NCBI GenBank assembly: GCA_023663185.1
Contig: JAMPHY010000027.1
Coordinates: forward strand, 1-37,720
Direction: 5' to 3'
Source of the DNA: Clostridiales bacterium
GTDB lineage: Bacteria > Bacillota > Clostridia > Lachnospirales > Lachnospiraceae
Length of the DNA stretch: 37,720 nt
Both the position numbers and the translations under genes were made by a program. Each line of letters begins with the position of its first letter. Positions within the stretch are counted from its first letter, which is position 1. Positions 25,361 through 32,995 of the stretch are shown here, piece by piece. A model generated the notes under the pieces. That model searched no databases and was not told the origin of the DNA. It saw nothing but the letters and a program-made list of their open reading frames with translations.

Positions 25361-28300
25361 CTATTCTGCCATCACTGTTATAAACGCTTTGGCAATTTTA
25401 TACAGGTCAGCAGTTGCGACAGTTGATTCTTCCTGTGTCGTTTCAGCTATGAAATTATTCAAATTCAATTCATTGCTGTGAACTACACTGAGCGTTCCAA
25501 GTTCATGTTCGTTTCGTATAAGTGAATCTACATGTTCTTTAAAAGCTGCTTTTAGATTTTCTTCCCTGTTTTGCAGGTTCTTAGTTCCTTCCGCCGTATC
25601 GCAGGCAATATATCCGGATATCTTTTGATTTTTAATACTAAATTCTGCCGCAACCTCTCCATAACTTTCCGTAGAAAAGGCTGCCTTTACCTTACCGGCT
25701 CCCTCTTTACCATGCAGCACTTTCAAATGAATAGCTGTCATTTCTCCATTAATTTCAACCGGTATTTGATAGTTTTCTTCCTGTGCCAAATTTGCCGACA
25801 GCGCAAGCTGCCTATGGCAACTTTGAATGAACTTCAAATCAATGTACTTAATCTGTGTATCATTCTGCTGCTCTTCAAGAGCTTCCTCAAGAATCTGATT
25901 CATTTCCTTATATGCTTCCTGTGCAGTATCTTTATCTGTCAGGGCTTTTTTCATATGGGAAACAGCATCTTTGATTTTCTCTTTTCTTTCCGGCGTTGCA
26001 GCAGAGTTGATATCCTTATATAGAGAACCTCTTTTATTCATCAACATATCGGCTGCCAGCAGATTATTGGCGGTTACAGGCTGATGGTTCTGTAAAAGTT
26101 CATTAATGACTGTATCCTCTACTTCACTTGCCTGCCGATAGTCTTGAAGCTGTTCTTCTTTATAATCCGCCTCTATGTCTGAATCCTGCTTCGCCATTTG
26201 GTCTCTTATATCTCTGACAATATCACGGTAGCATTTTTTAAATCCGCTTTCTATCTGCGCGGTAATTGAGGCATTCTGCTCTACCGCTTTAAGACCTGTG
26301 AAATCATCATTAACGACATAGTCCATACCTTTTTTCTTCTGGCTTCTTATGGCGCTTAGCAGGTTTTTAAATGAAAGCTCCGCTCCGGTGTTCAGGATTG
26401 CTCCGACCGCAGCATCATCGGTTTTCTCAAATTGCCTGAACATACGGTAAATTCCGATATATGCTTCCCTCTCCGATTCTGTAATCTGGTTATTTTTTTC
26501 AAGGTTATATAAAAATTTACTGTACTTTTCAGTTTCCTGCTCCTGTTCATATTGGGAGTTAGTCAAATAGTCATTCAACTCAGGTATTGTCATTTCTAAC
26601 GGATTTCTACCGTCACGGATTGTCTGCAAAACGACTGCCGGCGTCATTTTAGTTATTACACTGTGCAGCTCTCTGTCGGCAGCTATTACATTCCGCATGT
26701 TCTCCTCGGACAGCTCCATTTTATTATAGCCAAGAATCCGAATTGCACGGCGATTTTCTTCGTCTACTTCCATTTCTAAGTCTTGCAGGATATCGTCCAC
26801 ATTACGAAATGCTTTCTTGATGGAATCGCCTAAATCAGTTCTTACTTCCGTCATCCACGCTTCATACTTTCTACCGGCGCTTTCATAATCATTTTTAAGA
26901 ACGCCGCCTTCAACATGAACATGATTTAAAGTAAAATCTTCATCAGTCACTTTAAATCTGCCAATCATGTCTATCGGATATTGCGGAATCTGTGCAATTT
27001 TATCGTTTGTTTCTGTATATAGCGCCGCTTTTTCTGCCGCCCGTTCAATATCGGGTTCATTAAATAAAAGCTGTTTTTGCTGGGCTTCAATTTTCTTCAA
27101 AGCCTCTACTAACTGTTCCAATTCCGTAGTATCAATCGAATATCCGCTTTCTAGCAGTTTTCGATTAGCCTCTATTGTCATAATCAGGCGGACTTCTTCT
27201 AACTGCCGCCTTGCAGTAATATCTTCCTTCGGCGCATAAGTATCTTCCGGCTTTACAGGCGCATGAGCATCTTCCGGCTTTACAGATACGCGGGCGTCTT
27301 CCGGCTTATCTTGAATTGCCTCTAGATTAGCAAGCGTCAGCGGCTTTTCTTCCGCCGCAGCTTTATCAACCGTCTCGTCCGTAATGTTTGAAAATCTTTC
27401 CACATAATCTGCCGCTTTTTCCAGATTGCTTCTGCCATCGGCAAGATTTGCCTCTCCTGCGCTTTTCCCATCTGCTATCGCTGAGGCAATCGCAGATAAA
27501 ATCTCTTTATCAGCCTGTGGCAGTTCCACAGTCTTTAAATTATGCAAATCTGCCAGTGCTTCCGGCGTAAGCGGCAATCCTTTTTCAATAATCCACTTTG
27601 CATCATTCAAGGTATCTTCTTCTACATCTAAGCCGGCTTCTTCTATTATTTTTTCCATCTGCGGTAATAACTGCTGCCAGTTAAATTCTTCCGCTTTTTT
27701 GGCATAATATCCGGAAGTATCGGCGTAATATCCTCTGCCCTGCCTGTCTCCGTCCGCCGTGGAACTATGGTCGGCAAGATACAGATTATCAATGGTCGGC
27801 TTCATATGGTTCTCAACCATATATTTCATACTGCCTTCCGTCATATCCTGAAGCTCTTTAGCTTTATCATAAGCTTCTTTTGCATTTTTTGCATTTTCTT
27901 CCGTAACAGGAATATCCTGCTTTGCAAACTGCATACACAGTTCTCTTGCAAAAGCTTCGCTGCCTACAATACTCTCAAGCTCCTCCATATCAATCTGGTC
28001 AGTATACCCGTCTATCTGTACGCCGCTCTTTGCCAGTTCTACTTTAATTGTATCAAGGATAGTGACAACTTCTTTTGCTTCCATATCTCCGGCATGATAG
28101 CCGTCTTCTTCCAGCTTCTTAAAATCGTCCGTAGACATAGTATTAGACATAACTGTGATATAGTCTCTCTGCATGGCAATATCCGCCTGCTCTGCCGTCT
28201 GCATTACATCTTCTGCGGTCTTTCCCTGACCTTTGTAAGCATTGTTATCCATAACTGTCCCAGAAATGTCTAATGTATATGCACTCATCTGACTCACTTC

Positions 28301-28384
28301 TTCCGTATGAGTGCTGCGATATGTAGTTGTCATTCCCCGCTCTACATTATTTATAGTGTTATTGTTATCAAATGTTATCTTCAT
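25361..28384 (-). CDS. large helical repeat protein of the flagellar locus, FliK-like C-terminus
   Basis: A 1007-residue soluble protein of unknown function with no signal peptide or membrane segment. A short motif recurs about six times: PVTEENAKNAKEA, PLTPEALADLHNL, PLTLANLEAI, ELSEENMRNVIAA, ELSFKNLLSAI, PVTANNLLAADML. A tandem nine-residue repeat (KPEDAxxxV) sits near residue 370. The C-terminal ~110 residues (YQIPVEINGEMTAIHLKVL ... YGEVAAEFSIKNQKISGYIAC) resemble the C-terminal domain of hook-length proteins such as FliK. I recall DUF6240 being used for similar Lachnospiraceae proteins, unverified. I chose the ATG with GGAG seven bases upstream, two codons after a GTG. It sits between flagellinolysin and flagellin. 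Confidence 0.6.
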   Translation of the reverse strand: MKITFDNNNTINNVERGMTTTYRSTHTEEVSQMSAYTLDISGTVMDNNAYKGQGKTAEDVMQTAEQADIAMQRDYITVMSNTMSTDDFKKLEEDGYHAGDMEAKEVVTILDTIKVELAKSGVQIDGYTDQIDMEELESIVGSEAFARELCMQFAKQDIPVTEENAKNAKEAYDKAKELQDMTEGSMKYMVENHMKPTIDNLYLADHSSTADGDRQGRGYYADTSGYYAKKAEEFNWQQLLPQMEKIIEEAGLDVEEDTLNDAKWIIEKGLPLTPEALADLHNLKTVELPQADKEILSAIASAIADGKSAGEANLADGRSNLEKAADYVERFSNITDETVDKAAAEEKPLTLANLEAIQDKPEDARVSVKPEDAHAPVKPEDTYAPKEDITARRQLEEVRLIMTIEANRKLLESGYSIDTTELEQLVEALKKIEAQQKQLLFNEPDIERAAEKAALYTETNDKIAQIPQYPIDMIGRFKVTDEDFTLNHVHVEGGVLKNDYESAGRKYEAWMTEVRTDLGDSIKKAFRNVDDILQDLEMEVDEENRRAIRILGYNKMELSEENMRNVIAADRELHSVITKMTPAVVLQTIRDGRNPLEMTIPELNDYLTNSQYEQEQETEKYSKFLYNLEKNNQITESEREAYIGIYRMFRQFEKTDDAAVGAILNTGAELSFKNLLSAIRSQKKKGMDYVVNDDFTGLKAVEQNASITAQIESGFKKCYRDIVRDIRDQMAKQDSDIEADYKEEQLQDYRQASEVEDTVINELLQNHQPVTANNLLAADMLMNKRGSLYKDINSAATPERKEKIKDAVSHMKKALTDKDTAQEAYKEMNQILEEALEEQQNDTQIKYIDLKFIQSCHRQLALSANLAQEENYQIPVEINGEMTAIHLKVLHGKEGAGKVKAAFSTESYGEVAAEFSIKNQKISGYIACDTAEGTKNLQNREENLKAAFKEHVDSLIRNEHELGTLSVVHSNELNLNNFIAETTQEESTVATADLYKIAKAFITVMAE
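27244..27307. repeat. 27-base tandem repeat inside the 1007-residue protein gene
   Basis: Two full copies and a partial third of a 27-base unit starting CTTCCGGCTTTACAG, at 27244-27270, 27271-27297 and 27298 onward. They encode the nine-residue Lys-Pro-Glu-Asp-rich repeat. A length-variable linker is likely. Confidence 0.75.
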
Positions 28385-28441
28385 ATACACTCTCCATGCA
28401 GCAGGTTATTTAATTTATAGTATTTGTACCGTACACACTTT

Positions 28442-28468
28442 ATTTCGGACTGATTCAAGGTTTTCTTA
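28442..28468 (-). promoter_or_regulatory. sigma-28-type promoter upstream of the 1007-residue protein
   Basis: On the minus strand, TAAG (28465-28468), 15 bases, then TCCGAAAT (28442-28449), similar to TAAA-N15-GCCGATAA/T. It lies just past the flagellinolysin stop codon and could serve the 1007-residue protein, flagellin and fliS. Confidence 0.45.
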
Positions 28469-28472
28469 ACCC

Positions 28473-30449
28473 CTACTGCAAAAGTCTCATTGCATTCTGT
28501 GCGCTTTGGTTTGCCTGCGCAAGAATAGATACGCCCGATTGCTCCAAAATATTATTGATAGAATACTCAACCATTTCTTCTGCAATGTCCGTATCTCGAA
28601 TAAGAGACTCGGCTGACTGCATTTTTTCCGCCATATTATCCAGATTAGCAATCGTATGCTCTAACCGGTTTTGTACAGCGCCATATTCCGAGCGCATAAT
28701 GGAGATACAGTTAATTGCCGTCTTATATTTATCAATGGCTTTTCCTGCATTATCCATCGAATCTACTTTAACGTCCGCAATACCTAAATCGTTCGTAGAT
28801 AACATAAATGTACTCATCTCTATCGTCTGGTGCGCTTCCGCGCCGACCTGTACGGAAAGGATACCCGAACGCTGCACGGTGCCTCTTTTGGCGTCCGATG
28901 AACTTCCCCATGTACTCTCGGCGTCAGGATTTGTGTTTCCATCTCTGTCTAAGCCGCTTGTTGTGGTAGCTCCCCCGCCTGTATATGTATTTTTTCCGTT
29001 TAATTCATTCGTATAGCTCTGGTTATCCACATTCAGAACAAAATAATCATCCTTGCTAATTGTTTGCGGGTTTTTATTAATAAGGGAAGCTTTGGTACCG
29101 GAAAGTCCGTCCGGCGATGCAATAGAGCCGGTGCCGCTTCCGATTGCTGTAACAAGGTCTTTGGTGAATTTCACCGCGTCTTTTGAAAAACTATCCTCAA
29201 AATCCGCCAAATCATAATACTTACCTTTCGTCTGCCGTGAAATAGCCTGTCCCAGAGAATATCCGTCCTCAATGTCCTTTAATATATTATCAAGACCAGA
29301 CGCAATGGTTCCTGCACTCACAGCCGGACCTACGCCCGCTGCACAGCCTGCAGTATAACCTAAATACATACTGGCAATATATCCTTGCGCATACGCATTG
29401 TAGGAATTGGAGGTATCCGTTAAGTCAGATAACCAATTACTAATTGCTCCATCGCCTTTTGGCATAGCACTATTAACAAGCGTCGAGCAGTAATTGATTG
29501 CCCCGCCAACTGCCTGCGCAGTACCTTCTACAAACCACGAAGGAAACTGGTCCGCCCCATATGCGCCTAACATACCGTTCGTCGTTGCATCAAACATAAC
29601 CGCATGTGTCATTTCATGGGCAATCGTCGTGGCAAGGTCCTCCTTCATTTCTATGCCTTTACCTGTTTCGTCTAAATATTTTAAATTTATACCAAGTTGA
29701 AAGGAAACTCCATTGGAAGATACATACGCCAATGTGGAATCATCGTTATAATACATTTTCAATCCAATCTGCATTCCTGAAACCGTAGGTATCGCCGACT
29801 GAGGCAGCGTGGAAACAATATCCCCCAATAATGTAGGCATATAAGTATTCCTTATCTCATTGGCAAAGCCTGACAACCCTGCCTGCGTAAATGTCTTGCC
29901 CGCTGCCTGCGCCTGTGAAATAGACGCCGAAAAATCCTGCATTTCAAACGACATATAATCTGCGTCTAGGAAAACAATATCAGAAATATTCTCCTTCTGT
30001 TCGGCGTTATTCTTTTCGTCAGAAGGCACGTGAGAAGAATCAAACATGTCGATTTCATTAAACTGCATACTTGTGGCAATTCTGTTAATCTCTTTATGCA
30101 GGTGTGCAATCTCATCATAGATTGCCTTTCTATCTTCCGGCTGATTTGTATCATTCGCCGCCTTAACTGCCAGCTCATTAGCTCTTTGCAGAAGGTCATG
30201 TACTTCATTCAGCGCGCCTTCCGCACTCTGCGCAAAAGAAATGCCGTCTTTAGTATTAAAAGAAGCCTGCTGCATTCCTCTGATTCGTCTGCGCATATTT
30301 TCAGATATTGCCATAGCCGCCGCATTATCCGCTCCGCTGTTGACTTTATATCCGGACGAAAGTTTTTCTGTTGAATTTGCTTTTTTACCAACCGTCGTAT
30401 TCAAATTGCGCGTGGCGTTTAAGCCTCTTAAATTATGCTGAATAACCAT
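28473..30449 (-). CDS. flagellinolysin: flagellin with an inserted metallopeptidase domain
   Basis: A 658-residue flagellin whose variable region contains a zinc metallopeptidase. N-terminal D0/D1 (1 to about 135: MVIQHNLRGLNATRNLN ... SSGYKVNSGADNAAAMAISENMRRRIRGM) and C-terminal D1/D0 (about 560-658, ending SILAQANQSAQNAMRLLQ) are intact, so it should polymerise into the filament. The middle carries HEMTH at 278-282 (TTIAHEMTHAVMFDA) and a downstream Glu at 308 in WFVEGTAQAVGG, the gluzincin arrangement of two His plus Glu. This matches the flagellinolysin family described in Clostridium haemolyticum and other bacteria, in which filaments carry proteolytic activity. A G-rich ribosome binding site precedes the ATG. 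It follows the zinc-ribbon gene by 19 bases. Confidence 0.95.
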   Translation of the reverse strand: MVIQHNLRGLNATRNLNTTVGKKANSTEKLSSGYKVNSGADNAAAMAISENMRRRIRGMQQASFNTKDGISFAQSAEGALNEVHDLLQRANELAVKAANDTNQPEDRKAIYDEIAHLHKEINRIATSMQFNEIDMFDSSHVPSDEKNNAEQKENISDIVFLDADYMSFEMQDFSASISQAQAAGKTFTQAGLSGFANEIRNTYMPTLLGDIVSTLPQSAIPTVSGMQIGLKMYYNDDSTLAYVSSNGVSFQLGINLKYLDETGKGIEMKEDLATTIAHEMTHAVMFDATTNGMLGAYGADQFPSWFVEGTAQAVGGAINYCSTLVNSAMPKGDGAISNWLSDLTDTSNSYNAYAQGYIASMYLGYTAGCAAGVGPAVSAGTIASGLDNILKDIEDGYSLGQAISRQTKGKYYDLADFEDSFSKDAVKFTKDLVTAIGSGTGSIASPDGLSGTKASLINKNPQTISKDDYFVLNVDNQSYTNELNGKNTYTGGGATTTSGLDRDGNTNPDAESTWGSSSDAKRGTVQRSGILSVQVGAEAHQTIEMSTFMLSTNDLGIADVKVDSMDNAGKAIDKYKTAINCISIMRSEYGAVQNRLEHTIANLDNMAEKMQSAESLIRDTDIAEEMVEYSINNILEQSGVSILAQANQSAQNAMRLLQ

Positions 30450-30468
30450 CTGGCGTTCCCCCCAATCC

Positions 30469-30855
30469 TTAATCCCACAAGCCGATTTGCTGCCAGCTAA
30501 AGTTCGTACCTTTACAGACAGGACATGGTCTATGTTTCTGCAGTATTATTTCGTACAGTTCTCTATTGCATTTTTTACATTTATTTCCTAATGTAACTTT
30601 ACTCCCATCTGTCAGCTCGGCGTCCACGGAAAGCAGAGCTGACACCTCGGCGCAATGGGCGCAATAATATGCCTTCTGCTCTGCCGCAAAAGAAGCTATC
30701 TTTTTCTGTTCAAGCAGCATTTTCCATTTTTGTGCATCTTCTTTATCCAGGCAGGAAGCAATAACATCAGTATTATTACTCATCAATCCGCTTCCTACCG
30801 ATATTTCCTTATGCAGCCCACATTCTTTGCATGATAAAACTATTCTCTGCCCCAT
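30469..30855 (-). CDS. zinc-ribbon-type small protein upstream of flagellinolysin
   Basis: A 128-residue soluble protein with four CxxC pairs: CKEC near the N-terminus (9-12), CAHC (about 64-67), CKKC (about 92-95) and CPVC (about 110-113), plus one lone Cys. The spacing suggests two zinc ribbons, one formed by the last two pairs. The middle is helical. There is no signal peptide. GAGGAG lies 7 bases before the ATG. It is 19 bases upstream of the flagellinolysin gene and likely shares its transcript. I do not recognise the family. A regulator or a nucleic-acid or protein-binding factor is possible. Confidence 0.75.
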   Translation of the reverse strand: MGQRIVLSCKECGLHKEISVGSGLMSNNTDVIASCLDKEDAQKWKMLLEQKKIASFAAEQKAYYCAHCAEVSALLSVDAELTDGSKVTLGNKCKKCNRELYEIILQKHRPCPVCKGTNFSWQQIGLWD

Positions 30856-30888
30856 GCTATCTCTCCTCTTCTATTGTACGCAAGTACA

Positions 30889-30960
30889 TTTCTATAACCG
30901 CAACTATTTATGTCCATCTATATCTATTTCGTCGAAATTCCATAATCCTTAACTATTTAT
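30889..30960 (-). repeat. direct repeat upstream of the zinc-ribbon/flagellinolysin genes
   Basis: Two imperfect copies of a sequence reading ATAAATAGTT(AA/GC)GG(A)TTAT on the minus strand, at 30938-30960 and 30889-30911, 49 bases apart. They lie 35-105 bases upstream of the zinc-ribbon gene start. They could be regulator binding sites. A possible TACAAT element follows the second copy, but its -35 spacing is poor. The 30856-31013 intergenic region holds nothing else that I can support. Confidence 0.45.
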
Positions 30961-31013
30961 AGCTGAATAATTACATTTATTTTACTATATTATTTCTATT
31001 TGCGCTACTATTT

Positions 31014-31043
31014 AAAAGCACCCCGCATTAATGCAGGGCGCTT
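31014..31043 (-). terminator. rho-independent terminator of glgB
   Basis: On the minus strand, AAAAGCGCCCTGCAT pairs with ATGCGGGGTGCTTTT along its full length (two G-U pairs, 2-base loop) and ends in GCTTTTAAAT. It starts 3 bases after the glgB stop. On the plus strand the two wobble positions become A-C mismatches, so it is oriented for glgB. Confidence 0.85.
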
Positions 31044-31046
31044 TTC

Positions 31047-32975
31047 TTAGAATTTGAAAACTAATGCCGTAAGCGGCGGTAAATCAAATGTAATGCAATA
31101 ATCCTTAAAGTTGCAGGTTTCCTTCTTCGCTGCAATTTCAGCCGGAACCTCATGACCGTTGCCGCCGAAACGCTTATCGTCGCTGTTTAAAAGCAGCTTG
31201 TATTTCTTCTTTACGGGGACTCCGAGCTTATAGCCTTCCCGCATTACCGGAGTCATATTGAGTACGAACAGAATATTATTTTTACCTGTGGCGTCTTTTC
31301 TGTAAAAGCTGTATGTACTGCGCTCGGCGTCGTCTGCGTTCAACCATTCAAATCCGCCCCAATCGTTATCAATCGAGTACATTGCCGGATATTTCCTGTA
31401 AATATTAAGCAGTTCTTTCACATAATCGTGCATACCGCGGTTCAAATCTTCGCCCAAAAGGAACCAGTCTAACTCCCTTGTCTCACTCCACTCTCTTTCC
31501 TGTGCAAAATCCTGCCCCATGAAAAGAAGCTTCTTTCCTGCATGTCCGAAGAAATAGCTATAGCCGACTCTTAAGTTTGCGTATTTATCCACCGGATAAC
31601 CGGGCATTTTATTGAGCATTGAACATTTCAGATGCACAACCTCGTCATGAGATAACGGAAGAATATAATTTTCGCTATGGTTATAACTCATGGCAAATGT
31701 CATGGCGTAATGATTGTTCTTGCGGAATATCGGATCCAACTTCATATATTCACAAAAGTCATGCATCCAGCCCATATTCCATTTAAAGCTAAAGCCCAAG
31801 CCTTCGTCCTCGACTTTGCCTGTAACAAGCGGCCACGCCGTTGATTCTTCCGCAATCGTCATAAATCCGGGAAGGGAACCCCGTACAACTGAATTCATAT
31901 GACGGAAAAATTCTATCGCTTCTAAATTCTTATTGCCGCCGTATTTATTAGGCAGCCATTGTCCGTCGCGTTTGCCATAATCCAGATACAGCATGGAGGC
32001 TACCGCATCCACTCTGATACCGTCTACATGATACTCTCTCGCCCAGAATAAGACATTCGCAATCAGGAAATTTTTTACCTCTGTCTTACCATAGTTAAAT
32101 ATTTTCGTACCCCAGTCCGGGTGCTCGCCAAGCCTCGGATCCGGGTGTTCAAAGATACATTCTCCGTCAAATCGTCCCAAACCATGCGCATCGGTAGCAA
32201 AATGCGCCGGAACCCAGTCCAAAATAACTCCTATCTTATGCTTATGAAGTTCATTAACTAAATACATGAAGTCATCAGGCGTCCCATACCTTGAAGTCGG
32301 CGCATAATATCCAGTTACCTGATATCCCCATGAACCGTCATACGGATACTCTGCAATTCCCATAAGCTCAATATGGGTATATTGCATTTCTTTCATATAG
32401 CCTACAATCCTGTCTGCAAACTCACGATAATTATAGAAGCCCTCTTCCGTTCCGTCAGGGTGCTTCATCCATGAACCGATATGGCACTCGTAAATCGCAA
32501 GCGGCTCTTTATTATAATCTTTGTTTTTCCTTGCTTCCAGCCAAGCGCTATCGCCCCACTTGAATTTGGAGATATCGAAAGTCTTAGAGGCATTCCCCGG
32601 ACGCATCTCCGCATAGTTGGCAAACGGATCCGCTTTATAACATTTCTCACCTCTGGGCGTGCGGATAAGATATTTATACATCTCATACTCACTGACATTC
32701 GGAATAAACAACTGATATATTCCGCCGGGACCTAACTTAGTCATCGTATGACTCTCTTCATTCCAATCATTAAATGTACCTATGACATTCACGCTCGCTG
32801 CGTTTGGCGCCCATACCGCAAAGGACATACCCTTTACGCCGTCCTCTACAGACGGATGCGCTCCCAGCTTTTTATAAATGTCATAGTGTGTGCCGTTGGC
32901 AAAAAGGTATTGATCGTCCTCAGAAATAAATACCTTATTATCAACTGCCTTTTTTGTAACTGTCTTACCAGCCAT
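31047..32975 (-). CDS. glgB: 1,4-alpha-glucan branching enzyme, GH13
   Basis: A 642-residue cytoplasmic enzyme that forms alpha-1,6 branches in glycogen. An N-terminal CBM48-like domain (AVWAPNAASVNVIGTFNDWNEESHTM) precedes the GH13 barrel, with nucleophile Asp323 in GIRVDAVASMLYLDYG, the acid Glu in AEESTAWP (about 376-377) and the His-Asp of ILPLSHDEVVH. The all-beta C-terminal domain ends in LPPLTALVFKF. I chose the ATG at 32973-32975 because a GGGGGG stretch precedes it at a suitable distance; the ATG five codons earlier has none. It follows the TPR/AAA-like gene by 20 bases and has its own terminator. No other glycogen gene is in the window. Confidence 0.96.
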   Translation of the reverse strand: MAGKTVTKKAVDNKVFISEDDQYLFANGTHYDIYKKLGAHPSVEDGVKGMSFAVWAPNAASVNVIGTFNDWNEESHTMTKLGPGGIYQLFIPNVSEYEMYKYLIRTPRGEKCYKADPFANYAEMRPGNASKTFDISKFKWGDSAWLEARKNKDYNKEPLAIYECHIGSWMKHPDGTEEGFYNYREFADRIVGYMKEMQYTHIELMGIAEYPYDGSWGYQVTGYYAPTSRYGTPDDFMYLVNELHKHKIGVILDWVPAHFATDAHGLGRFDGECIFEHPDPRLGEHPDWGTKIFNYGKTEVKNFLIANVLFWAREYHVDGIRVDAVASMLYLDYGKRDGQWLPNKYGGNKNLEAIEFFRHMNSVVRGSLPGFMTIAEESTAWPLVTGKVEDEGLGFSFKWNMGWMHDFCEYMKLDPIFRKNNHYAMTFAMSYNHSENYILPLSHDEVVHLKCSMLNKMPGYPVDKYANLRVGYSYFFGHAGKKLLFMGQDFAQEREWSETRELDWFLLGEDLNRGMHDYVKELLNIYRKYPAMYSIDNDWGGFEWLNADDAERSTYSFYRKDATGKNNILFVLNMTPVMREGYKLGVPVKKKYKLLLNSDDKRFGGNGHEVPAEIAAKKETCNFKDYCITFDLPPLTALVFKF

Positions 32976-32995
32976 CAAATAACCCCCCATTATTA

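Noticed and set aside
27767-28273. Plus-strand 168-residue open frame with hydrophobic stretches
   Set aside because: It is antisense to the 1007-residue protein; the Phe/Ile/Cys-rich composition is typical of reversed Lys/Glu/Asp codons.
30856-30910. Housekeeping promoter (TTGCGG and TACAAT) before the zinc-ribbon gene
   Set aside because: The spacing is 19 bases and the -35 match is weak, so I did not list it as a promoter.
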